DNA of 64,000 nt from Paenibacillus sp. AN1007. GTDB taxonomy: Bacteria; Bacillota; Bacilli; Paenibacillales; Paenibacillaceae. Within the stretch, counting starts at the first letter, position 1; the number at the start of each line of letters is the position of its first letter. The stretch covers positions 5,857,001-5,921,000 of the forward strand of contig NZ_CP159992.1 of assembly GCF_040702995.1 (NCBI RefSeq), in the 5' to 3' direction. Below are positions 7,911 through 15,147 of this stretch, in pieces. Made by a program: the position numbers and the translations under genes. The notes below the pieces were generated by a model. It was not told where the DNA came from. It did no database searches and was given only the letters and a program-made list of their open reading frames with translations.

Positions 7911-9044
7911 ATGTTTAAATTCAGTGAAAAAAAATCAAAGAAAATAGAAAATACACATAAATATTATTCAGTTGAAAACTTTCAATTGAACAAGGAAGTC
8001 CTTAACAAAGTTAGTGAAAAAGTTTCACAGTACCGAAGCGAATTTGAAGTTGATGCTAAACAAGATAAAATTGCTTCTGATTTAGGAATAGAACTTTATT
8101 TAGTGCCACTTATAGATGAGTTAAAGTATTATTATAATAATGATTTATGTGTATCAGTAGCTCAATCAGTAGTACATTTGGAAACTAGTTCTATTGATCG
8201 TCGAGTTAATTCTTTTTTTCTTGAGAGTGCTATATTAAGAATGAGCTCTATATGGGAGTACTTGTTTATAATTGTGAATGAGTTACTCCAAACTGAGTTA
8301 ATTGTCGGGAATGATGTTCGAGAACAATTAATAGAAAATGGTTGTCATCAAATTCAATTTGTTCCAAGTGGGAAAGGGTATAAGGTTGTCGCAAAGCCAA
8401 TAGATATGGAATTAAAAAAAGATGTCGAGGTTGAGTTGAAGAGGAGATATAAACTTTTCAATATTTCTACAAAAAACAAAAGCAATAGTTTGTTAAAGTC
8501 AGTAAAAAAGAAATATTCAAAGAAGGAAAACATTCAAAAATTATTTGATATCTATAATTCTGAAGAGATTAAAACTGTCGTACAAATAAGAAATGAAATT
8601 GTACATAGACGCCCACTGACTGCCAAGTTCTCACTTGCTCCAAATGAGTTGTTCCCTGGTAATGCAGTAAGTGTCAATCCCAATGGTTGGTTTGATTTTG
8701 ATGGAATTAACATAATAATGGAAAAAAATATTTATGCAATAAAAGATGCGATTAATACATTAATTGAAATTGTTTTTTATAATGACATTCCTAATCTTAA
8801 GGAAAATGAAAACAAAATATTCATTGCTTATGAAATAAAATGTAATAAATGTTTGAGAGAGTTGTTAATTAATGAGGTGAGTGCAGACTTCTTTATTAAT
8901 AACAACATAAATATAGTTTGTCCTCAATGTAAATCTGAAGATACTTCAGTAATAGGTAAAAGAGAAGTAAATGATAGTTATTACTATTCGAATTTCAAAA
9001 ATTATAGTGATTTCTTACTCGAATATTGGAAAGAGAATTCGTGA
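7911..9044 (+). CDS. HEPN-like protein with C-terminal zinc ribbon, unknown function
   Basis: A 377-residue cytosolic protein, markedly AT-rich in codon use compared with flanking genes. The middle helical region carries IRNEIVHRR (R227-H232), matching the Rx4-6H catalytic motif of HEPN RNases. An upstream helix SSIWEYLFIIVNELL fits the first half of a HEPN four-helix bundle. Near the C-terminus CNKC and CPQC form a likely zinc ribbon (about residues 305-345). HEPN proteins are often RNA-cutting toxins or phage-defence effectors. This role is inference. The ATG at 7911 is chosen over GTG 7902 on spacing from AAAGAAG. It is the only cargo between the rlmH copies. Confidence 0.7.
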   Translation: MFKFSEKKSKKIENTHKYYSVENFQLNKEVLNKVSEKVSQYRSEFEVDAKQDKIASDLGIELYLVPLIDELKYYYNNDLCVSVAQSVVHLETSSIDRRVNSFFLESAILRMSSIWEYLFIIVNELLQTELIVGNDVREQLIENGCHQIQFVPSGKGYKVVAKPIDMELKKDVEVELKRRYKLFNISTKNKSNSLLKSVKKKYSKKENIQKLFDIYNSEEIKTVVQIRNEIVHRRPLTAKFSLAPNELFPGNAVSVNPNGWFDFDGINIIMEKNIYAIKDAINTLIEIVFYNDIPNLKENENKIFIAYEIKCNKCLRELLINEVSADFFINNNINIVCPQCKSEDTSVIGKREVNDSYYYSNFKNYSDFLLEYWKENS

Positions 9045-9082
9045 CTGCATTGATTGCATTATCGAATCATGGAGGTTGGACG

Positions 9083-9335
9083 GGGCGAATGTTGTTGCGT
9101 TTTTTGCATTGGATGTTCAGTTCTGTAGATCAACAAGCTCGGTACGTATGGGACGAGCCATGTCGTGTTTGTCATCGGAGGAAGCCATGGGCTCTCCGAT
9201 GAGGTGCTGCGCCGTGCTAAGCAGCGCTTGAGCTTCGGGCGCATGACCCTGCCGCATCAGCTAATGCGGCTGGTGTTGGTAGAGCAGATTTATCGCGCGG
9301 TGAAGATCAATCGAGGAGAGCCGTACCACAAGTAA
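9083..9335 (+). pseudogene. Partial, frameshifted second copy of rlmH 3' end
   Basis: The 5' part reads ANVVAFFALDVQF in one frame, clearly related to the RlmH segment AHVVALALDGQLW but diverged. It then loses about 24 nt and changes frame, and continues as NKLGTYGTSHVVFVIGG to the EPYHK stop. There is no start region or SAM-site N-terminal half, so it cannot encode a working enzyme. The diverged 5' part points to an allele from another strain or species rather than a simple tandem copy of the intact gene. Confidence 0.9.
9144..9319 (+). repeat. Direct repeat, right copy (in rlmH fragment)
   Basis: Identical by eye to 7201-7376. Differences reappear at both edges (9143; 9320; 9326; 9337; 9344). 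Confidence 0.9.
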
Positions 9336-9339
9336 CAGC

Positions 9340-9575
9340 GAAAGTTTTTACCGAATTTCCTTGCAGGACATGGATTTGTATATATGAGTTGTCTCCCGCT
9401 TTGAGAACGAAGATTCAGTCGTGGCTGCCCAAGCAAAACTCCGCTCCTATCTTTATCCTCTAGTTCGTTACTAAGTTGTTGAAAGCAGCCCTCGATATGA
9501 TCGAGGAACACGGCTGGAAGTGCTCGGAACCGGCGTAAAACTTTAAAGTCCAGTCCTGATGTTTCTTAACGATTC
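9340..9575 (-). pseudogene. Possible degraded minus-strand ORF
   Basis: On the minus strand an ATG near 9579 opens a protein-like frame (MRIVKKHQDWTLKFYAGSEH) that stops after about 39 codons. A second frame overlapping its end reads VFLDHIEGCFQQLSNELED and continues protein-like (GVLLGQPRLNLRSQ). Together they look like one gene broken by a frameshift. I do not recognise the family. It is weak evidence that the DNA past the rlmH fragment is also accessory. Confidence 0.3.
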
Positions 9576-9603
9576 TCATTCTTACACTCCTGAAAATCAA
9601 AAT

Positions 9604-9627
9604 GGACCCCTGTTTTTACAGGGGTCC
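9604..9627 (-). terminator. Terminator for the ADP-ribosylglycohydrolase gene
   Basis: GGACCCCTG (9604-9612) and CAGGGGTCC (9619-9627) form a perfect stem. Read on the minus strand it is followed by ATTTTGATTTT. Confidence 0.7.
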
Positions 9628-9691
9628 GTCGTATAAGCTGATAAATAATATAAAATTGAAGAAACTGTAAATGCGGTTCTTAGAAAAAAAA

Positions 9692-10684
9692 TTATAAACG
9701 AAGTTGAGCAATCTTTGGTGCTAATTGAAGAAGTTCATTACCATTGACTTGAACTACTGCTTGATACCATCTTTCATTTACAGTTTGTGGCGAAAGAGCT
9801 CCTGCAATTGCAGCTCCCATTGAAGCTACTGAATCTGTATCACCACCAAGATTCGCAGCTAGTAAAGTTGTTTTCTCGGCTGACTGAGTGAGAACTGCGA
9901 AAGTTATTGCTAAAGCAACGATGTTTGGAGTTTTCCAAGGCATGTATTTTTCTTTTATATACTCTAATGATAAGGTCTCTAGGCTTGATAGATCTTCATA
10001 TACACGTAAAATCAGGTCAGCGATGTTTTCTTCTGTAGTTTCAGGACGATATTTTTCGGCTATTCTAGCTGCTTGAACAGCGTGTTGTACTATCTCAGAC
10101 GGAAGCTTTTCGTCAATTGCAGCCGAAACCGCTGCAGCTACTGCACTAGCACCACAAATTGCAATTCTTCCTCCGTGAGTAGGAATACTTGCTTCAAAAA
10201 CACTTGAAACGAGATCATTCAACCTCTGGGTAGAGAATAAGGCACCAATTGGTGCTGAACGCATTGCTGCTCCACATCCATCACCTTCAAATGCCACTCT
10301 TGATGGATTTCCGATTTTTTGAAATTTACCCAGGAGCAGAGTGGGACGATTTGATTTTTTGCAGAGCATAAGTTCTTTTCCTACAGAGGAGTGCGTGATT
10401 TTGCCATCTAGAGCTATTACTCTTGCAATGGAGAGAGTCTGTTCGGTGTCATCTGTCGTCTCACCAAATTTCCAGAAGTAATGTTTTCCCTCATATCTGG
10501 GCATAATGCTGCCTATTTCACCATGAAAATCGCTAATTCCTTCTGGGAACCATTGCTTGATATCCTCGAAGTTCAATGATTCAGTTTGTTTACCTATCGC
10601 ATCTCCTGTTGATACACCCTTTAAACAAGCAATAACTCGATTCAAAGTACCTTTCAAGTTATGAATCACTCCTTCTATTAGCAT
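9692..10684 (-). CDS. ADP-ribosylglycohydrolase (DraG/ARH family)
   Basis: A 330-residue protein with the ARH-fold signatures in order: GVSTGDAIGK (about 23-32), ETTDDTEQTL (about 74-83), DGCGAAMRSAPIG (about 134-146) and LGGDTDSVASMGAAIAGA (about 279-296). The Asp residues in TDDTE and GDTDS bind the two magnesium ions. These enzymes remove ADP-ribose from proteins, nucleic acids or small metabolites. The substrate is unknown. The annotated ATG has a poor ribosome site; a TTG about 24 nt downstream follows AGAAGGAG and may be the true start. Its place in the island raises the possibility of a role against ADP-ribosylating toxins (inference). Confidence 0.85.
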   Translation of the reverse strand: MLIEGVIHNLKGTLNRVIACLKGVSTGDAIGKQTESLNFEDIKQWFPEGISDFHGEIGSIMPRYEGKHYFWKFGETTDDTEQTLSIARVIALDGKITHSSVGKELMLCKKSNRPTLLLGKFQKIGNPSRVAFEGDGCGAAMRSAPIGALFSTQRLNDLVSSVFEASIPTHGGRIAICGASAVAAAVSAAIDEKLPSEIVQHAVQAARIAEKYRPETTEENIADLILRVYEDLSSLETLSLEYIKEKYMPWKTPNIVALAITFAVLTQSAEKTTLLAANLGGDTDSVASMGAAIAGALSPQTVNERWYQAVVQVNGNELLQLAPKIAQLRL

Positions 10685-11082
10685 TTCTGTCAGTTAGATC
10701 CTTCTATAGAAATACATAATATTCCTGCTATTGAAGAAAACTTGCTGTTACCGACAGCGCGAAGAACCGTACCATAAATGAAGGCGAAGTAATTAGATAT
10801 GAGGTTTGAATTGGGTGACACCGACTTGTCAGCCTGTTGTGCAGATATGAACCTGTTAATTTATAAATCCTATAAAGAGTGCTTTGGCGTGTTACATACG
10901 GTTGTTTATTTGCCAAAGAAGTTAAGTCTTGTCATCGGTGTGTGAGGAAATGGGAGGACCTATCATGCTTTCCAGACAAAAAACACTTCCCGCAGCATTG
11001 TGGGCAACCTTTGTTATTGGGGAACATGTTCGAACGTCTCGGAGATGAAGCTTCAAACCTGCTCATGCAGACGGCTCGGTAG
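10685..11082. other. Intergenic region, possible gene remnant
   Basis: No gene with a ribosome site. One plus-strand frame (10879-11082) contains CHRC and ends FERLGDEASNLLMQTAR, which looks protein-like, but its start is arbitrary. It may be the tail of a lost gene. Confidence 0.3.
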
Positions 11083-12249
11083 TTAGCGCTTCTTTGTCAT
11101 TGCCATAATAAGATCTGCAGCTCTCTTATATCCGCCCGCATTTCGGAGTGTCTCCCCAACAATAGAACAATTTCTTTTATACGCGTTGTTCGAGATAACG
11201 CGATTAACGGTACTTCGCAAGGCTTCTGGGGTTGCTTGCTGGCGACTCATCTTAATGCCGCAGCCCAATTCTTCCAACCTGGAGGCGACGATTGGCTGGT
11301 CGGCTGATTGCGGAATCACTATGAGCGGAACATCATGGTACAATGCCTCGCTTACACTATTCATTCCTCCATGAGTGATAAAGAGATCGGCCCTTTTTAA
11401 AATCTCCAGTTGGGAAGTGTAAGGTTGGAGGATAAAATTTGACGGTATACCGGTTAGAGTGGATTCGCTGATTTTATTTCCTATTGACATAACAAATCGA
11501 TACGGCATCTCTGCAAATGCCTTGAAACAATCCTCGTAGAAGCTCCTGTCGTCATTAGAGATCGTGCCTAAAGAAATATAAATGCTCTTAGCTCCTTCCA
11601 GCTGTGACCATGTAAAATCGGGGGCATCCTCACGATCGGCGATGGAAGGACCTACGAAATGATACGTTTCATCAAATAAGTGTCTGTGGGGCTGAAAATA
11701 TTCGCTAGTATATACAAGATTCATGATGCCTTTGTTGAACATGATGTCTTGAATCCTGGATACAGAAAAACCATAACGACTTGAAAGCTTAAGCATCTCC
11801 TGCTTGATCTCCTCAAGCTGTGCTGTAGAACTTTTGTCTTTTCCCGTCATGCTGCTGTTGATTACGGGAGCGAAGGTAGAAATGGAGCTGATGGATGTCG
11901 CTTTGAGCAGGTGAGCGATGAGCGCCCCCCAACCGAAAAATGCATCATGCACAACATAATCATAACGTTCTGTAGTGGTTAGCTCCATTGCCTGATGAAT
12001 CACTTTGTCAGCCGATCGAAGCAAAAAACGCATCATTCCGAGAAATCCGGGAAGATCCCCCGGGTCCGGTTTCCCGTAGAAGCTATTAAACTCCCTGAAC
12101 TCAGCTCCCGTAAGCTCGATTTTGCGACGAAATGGCGTAGGCGCGAGATAAACTACTTCCTCTCCTCGATGGATTAACTCGTGAACCAATCCCAATGTTG
12201 GATTGATATGACCTTCAGCGGGACCGTTGATAAACAGAACTTTGGACAT
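11083..12249 (-). CDS. MGT/YjiC-type family 1 glycosyltransferase
   Basis: A 388-residue GT-B fold enzyme. The N-terminus KVLFINGPAEGHINPTLGLV is the classic acceptor-domain start, and THGGMNSVSEALYHDVPLIV (about residue 291) is the nucleotide-sugar binding signature, followed by PQSADQP. Relatives move glucose from UDP-glucose to macrolides, flavonoids or lipids and can detoxify antibiotics. ATG 12249 is chosen over TTG 12252 because AAAGGAA lies about 9 nt upstream. It sits 25 nt after the marR gene and probably shares its promoter, so substrate-induced expression is likely. Confidence 0.9.
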   Translation of the reverse strand: MSKVLFINGPAEGHINPTLGLVHELIHRGEEVVYLAPTPFRRKIELTGAEFREFNSFYGKPDPGDLPGFLGMMRFLLRSADKVIHQAMELTTTERYDYVVHDAFFGWGALIAHLLKATSISSISTFAPVINSSMTGKDKSSTAQLEEIKQEMLKLSSRYGFSVSRIQDIMFNKGIMNLVYTSEYFQPHRHLFDETYHFVGPSIADREDAPDFTWSQLEGAKSIYISLGTISNDDRSFYEDCFKAFAEMPYRFVMSIGNKISESTLTGIPSNFILQPYTSQLEILKRADLFITHGGMNSVSEALYHDVPLIVIPQSADQPIVASRLEELGCGIKMSRQQATPEALRSTVNRVISNNAYKRNCSIVGETLRNAGGYKRAADLIMAMTKKR

Positions 12250-12274
12250 CAATCATGTTCCTTTCTCTATGGAA

Positions 12275-12736
12275 CTATCTTTCCTTATCTTCCGGGTATA
12301 GACTCACTCGCCATCTCTTCAAAGCTTCGGAATACCGCGATAGCATAGCCGCAAATACCTTCAATTCTTCATCGCTCCAGTTCTCCAGGAGCCTATCGTT
12401 CGCGTCGACGCTTCTAACAAAGTAGCTCTCTAATGCTTTTTCTCCAGTCAGAGTGAGGGTAATTAAGCTCGAACGCTGATCGGACGGATCGTTTTCAGCC
12501 GAAACAAGTCCCTCCTGGAGGAGCAACTGCATCCTTCTAGTAATGGAAGAAGGGTTTAATTGCAAAGCGGCAGCGATATCGGACGGGCGCATTCGCTTTT
12601 GGCTCGCTATAAGGATAAGGATGTCAAAGCTTGTTCGGTCGTAATCCTTTCGTAATTCCTGAACTTTGCGAAATTCTTGAGCCAGACTAAATGTGCTGTA
12701 AGTTACTTTTCGAAGCTCTTCTTTTCTTGAGGTCAA
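12275..12736 (-). CDS. MarR-family transcriptional regulator
   Basis: Winged-helix regulator: the HTH reads RPSDIAAALQLNPSSITRRMQLL and the wing contains DPSDQRSS. The start is uncertain. TTG 12736 follows AAAAAAGGAG with 8-nt spacing and gives 153 residues, the usual MarR size. ATG 12760 (161 residues) has no clear ribosome site, and longer frames are unlikely. It is transcribed ahead of the glycosyltransferase. A palindrome over its own promoter suggests autorepression released by a small ligand, perhaps the glycosyltransferase substrate (inference). Confidence 0.85.
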   Translation of the reverse strand: MTSRKEELRKVTYSTFSLAQEFRKVQELRKDYDRTSFDILILIASQKRMRPSDIAAALQLNPSSITRRMQLLLQEGLVSAENDPSDQRSSLITLTLTGEKALESYFVRSVDANDRLLENWSDEELKVFAAMLSRYSEALKRWRVSLYPEDKER

Positions 12737-12761
12737 TGAGTTGTCTCCTTTTTTTTCCATA

Positions 12762-12801
12762 TTACAAATATAACTTATTTGTTTGCTTAAAGCAAATAAA
12801 T
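12762..12801 (-). promoter_or_regulatory. marR promoter with overlapping palindromic operator
   Basis: On the minus strand TTGCTT and TATATT are separated by 17 bp, a good -35/-10 pair. A perfect 7+1+7 palindrome, TTTGCTTAAAGCAAA (12782-12796), with imperfect extension on both sides, covers the -35 element, as expected for a MarR operator. Confidence 0.6.
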
Positions 12802-13037
12802 ATATACTGTGGAAAATCAGTGTTATCCGTTGTAACAGTGCCTGAATTTCTAGAAAAAGTGTGGGGGAAACCATACTGCTTGGGATACAAGGAACTAATA
12901 TTAGAAGTTAGTTCTATGCAAAGAATCATTCCATGTAGTTTTTAATATTTACTCCCTGTGGTATAGTTTTACTAGTAGAAAATATGTCAAATTTAGAATT
13001 TTAGGAACAAAGGTATATTAGGAGAGTGACATAAGCT

Positions 13038-13925
13038 ATAGAACCATACATACTCCTTTCTGAGCTTCTATCTCGAATAGAAAAAAACGTTTCTAGTGCA
13101 AGCGAGACAGATTATCTAAACGATCTCCCGATTTCCAATGTACATTTGCGTCGACTTTTCAAGTTCGCTTTTGGCGTACCACTGAAAAGTTATATCCGCT
13201 CCAGGAAGCTGGCTGTCAGCTTGGAGAATTTGATGCAAACTAAGAAGCGGGTCCTCGACATTGCCATTGAGTGTGGTTATGAACATGAGCAAACTTACAT
13301 ACGTGCGTTTAAACGTGAGTATGGGCTTACACCTGGTGAATGTAGAGATTCTGGTCAATATATTCACGTAACAACTCCTCTTCATTTGTTTCCTAAGAAC
13401 AATGTTAGTGGGAATTTGGTATACGGGCCGGATATGGTCATGATTCCATCCTTTCATTTAATGGGGCAAATATATCAGATTGAGATTGCTGAAGCTCCAA
13501 CTAAAGCACCTGAAGCTGCCAAACAGTTTTGGTGGAACCGGAGGCATATTATTCCTAATCCGGCAGAACCCAATATTTATTATGGTCTAACGAGAACTCC
13601 TGATCCATCGCTTAGTTGGACGTACTATCTACCGTCTATGCGTGTCATGGATCTGAACGGGATACCTGAGGGCTTTACAGGGGATACAGTTCGGGCGTCT
13701 ATGTGTGTCGGCTTTCGTTATATTGGGAACCATCATTACGAGGAGATTAGTGAACTGCGCGCAGAGGAGCTGTATACTGCTATTGATAGGCTTGTCAAGG
13801 AGCACAGCGGAAGATACGAACTTCTGGATAGCGAATTCTTCTTCGAAAAAATTGATATGGATGCATATGATGGGGAGTACTGCCAAATGGAATGGTTTGC
13901 ACCCATCAAAGTATATAACACTTAA
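13038..13925 (+). CDS. AraC-family HTH regulator with GyrI-like effector domain; no normal start codon
   Basis: The frame is open from 13035 and encodes an AraC double HTH (LPISNVHLRRLFKFAFGVPL, then VLDIAIECGYEHEQTYIRAF and GLTPGE) followed by a C-terminal ligand-binding-like domain (about 170 residues). Residues upstream of the first in-frame TTG (13146) are clearly part of the HTH domain, yet no ATG, GTG or TTG exists there. ATA at 13038, 11-13 nt after AGGAGAG, is the only plausible initiation point. Either it starts at ATA, poorly, or the gene has lost its start codon. Its targets are unknown, possibly the adjacent phosphotransferase. Confidence 0.7.
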   Translation: MEPYILLSELLSRIEKNVSSASETDYLNDLPISNVHLRRLFKFAFGVPLKSYIRSRKLAVSLENLMQTKKRVLDIAIECGYEHEQTYIRAFKREYGLTPGECRDSGQYIHVTTPLHLFPKNNVSGNLVYGPDMVMIPSFHLMGQIYQIEIAEAPTKAPEAAKQFWWNRRHIIPNPAEPNIYYGLTRTPDPSLSWTYYLPSMRVMDLNGIPEGFTGDTVRASMCVGFRYIGNHHYEEISELRAEELYTAIDRLVKEHSGRYELLDSEFFFEKIDMDAYDGEYCQMEWFAPIKVYNT

Positions 13926-13945
13926 AATGATCAAAAAAGTTCATT

Positions 13946-13977
13946 GAGCTTGCCGCTATTGAGGTATGCTCTTTTTG
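13946..13977 (+). terminator. Terminator after the AraC-like gene
   Basis: GAGCTTGCC pairs imperfectly with GGTATGCTC, followed by five T. Confidence 0.55.
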
Positions 13978-14019
13978 TATTCATAAATAAATGTTTATAC
14001 GCGAAAAGGAGAGATAGTT

Positions 14020-15123
14020 ATAAATTATAACGAAGTTGTATCAATGGGAGATACCTGCATACTTACAGCGGTATCAGAGTTGTTCGAATTAGAAGGATAT
14101 GAAATCCAGCTGATTCCACCACATGATGGAGGGCGGAATGTCGTATATACCTGCGAGAAAGCGGGGAGTGATGCTAAAATACTTCGAATCGCTTTCCTAC
14201 CTGACAGGAATCGAGAGGATTTCCAAGGCGAATTGGAATTTGTCCGGTATCTACATGAGCATGGAGGAAGCGTCTCAAATGTAATCAGCTCCCGGAATGG
14301 GAATCTGCTGGAGGAGATCACCTACAATAACCACAGCTTTTTTGTCTGCCTGTTTGAAAAAGCTAAGGGGAAAATGCTTGTAGAAAATAATTATCAGTAT
14401 CGTGATGGAGTTCCAATTACCGAATATTATTTTAACTGTGGCAAGACCTTGGGGAAACTGCACCAAATATCAAAAGGATACCATCCTATCCATTGTCGAT
14501 ACAGTTTTTTTGATAAATTCAATGGTGAATATATCGATAAAATGATACCCAGCTCCCTATCTCTGCTTAAGGAGAAGATGGTAGAGCTTCTTGATACCTT
14601 AAACAAATTTGACAGGAACCAAGAGACTTACGGTATGATTCATTTTGATTTCAACGATGGCAATTATTCGATAGATTTTGATACAGGACAAATAACTGTA
14701 TATGACTTCGATAATTCATGCTTCGGTTGGTATATGTATGACTTGGCGGGTCTTTGGACACATGGCGTAGGCTGGATACAATTTGAACCAGATGTCATTA
14801 AACGCAAAGAGTTCATGGATAATTATTTTGAGACAATCCTTTCAGGTTATAAATCAGAGACCAAGATCGATGATTCAGTTCTGGATCAGCTGCCCTTATT
14901 CATAAAAGTAACGCTGATGGAAAATATTATTGATTCATTCGAAGTGATGCATAATGCTGGTGAAGAACTGGTATGTGATGAGGAACTATCGTATCTTATA
15001 AAATGTTTTGAAGACGATATCCCGTTTAAAGGTTTTTTTCATGAAATGTATTCATGTGAAGAGCCGTTTGAGTATAAACAGCAGAATATAGGCTTTACAC
15101 AGAATAAAGGTCCAGTCACCTAA
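14020..15123 (+). CDS. Phosphotransferase (APH/choline-kinase fold); probable ATA start
   Basis: An aminoglycoside-phosphotransferase-fold kinase. The catalytic loop reads IHFDFNDGNY and the metal-binding segment VYDFDNSCFGWYMYDL. The N-lobe has an ILRI strand with the probable ATP-binding region. The usual HGD is HFD here, as in several small-molecule kinases of this group. The first ATG (14044) lies 32 nt from the only ribosome site, AAGGAG 14006-14011. ATA at 14020 lies 8 nt from it and adds the residues NYNEVVS in frame. The substrate is unknown. A terminator stem includes its last codons. Confidence 0.75.
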   Translation: MNYNEVVSMGDTCILTAVSELFELEGYEIQLIPPHDGGRNVVYTCEKAGSDAKILRIAFLPDRNREDFQGELEFVRYLHEHGGSVSNVISSRNGNLLEEITYNNHSFFVCLFEKAKGKMLVENNYQYRDGVPITEYYFNCGKTLGKLHQISKGYHPIHCRYSFFDKFNGEYIDKMIPSSLSLLKEKMVELLDTLNKFDRNQETYGMIHFDFNDGNYSIDFDTGQITVYDFDNSCFGWYMYDLAGLWTHGVGWIQFEPDVIKRKEFMDNYFETILSGYKSETKIDDSVLDQLPLFIKVTLMENIIDSFEVMHNAGEELVCDEELSYLIKCFEDDIPFKGFFHEMYSCEEPFEYKQQNIGFTQNKGPVT

Positions 15124-15135
15124 AGTGACTGGACC
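15109..15135. terminator. Shared terminator between convergent genes
   Basis: GGTCCAGTCAC (15109-15119) pairs perfectly with GTGACTGGACC (15125-15135). The loop contains the phosphotransferase stop codon. The T-rich side lies on the minus strand, so it mainly serves the GH120 gene. Confidence 0.7.
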
Positions 15136-15147
15136 CTCAATCACAAA

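Larger units (their letters stand above)
7393..9335 (+). mobile_element. Putative SCC-like insertion at the rlmH 3' end (minimal or decayed)
   Basis: A 1943-bp unit lies between the stop codon of intact rlmH (7390-7392, ending GEPYHK) and the equivalent stop codon of a second, partial rlmH (9333-9335, also ending EPYHK). It contains one AT-rich cargo gene unlike its neighbours in base composition. Staphylococcal SCC elements integrate at exactly this codon stretch. No ccr-type serine recombinase is present, so the element is either a remnant, dependent on a recombinase elsewhere, or produced by homologous recombination between rlmH alleles. Confidence 0.5.

Noticed and set aside
7393..9335. 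ccr-type recombinase or tyrosine integrase inside the rlmH insertion
   Set aside because: The only ORF is the HEPN-like gene; it lacks integrase or resolvase motifs.
12800..12945. Plus-strand frame VPEFLEKVWGKPYCLGYKEL upstream of the AraC-like gene
   Set aside because: Looks protein-like but begins inside the marR promoter and has no ribosome site; perhaps a remnant.
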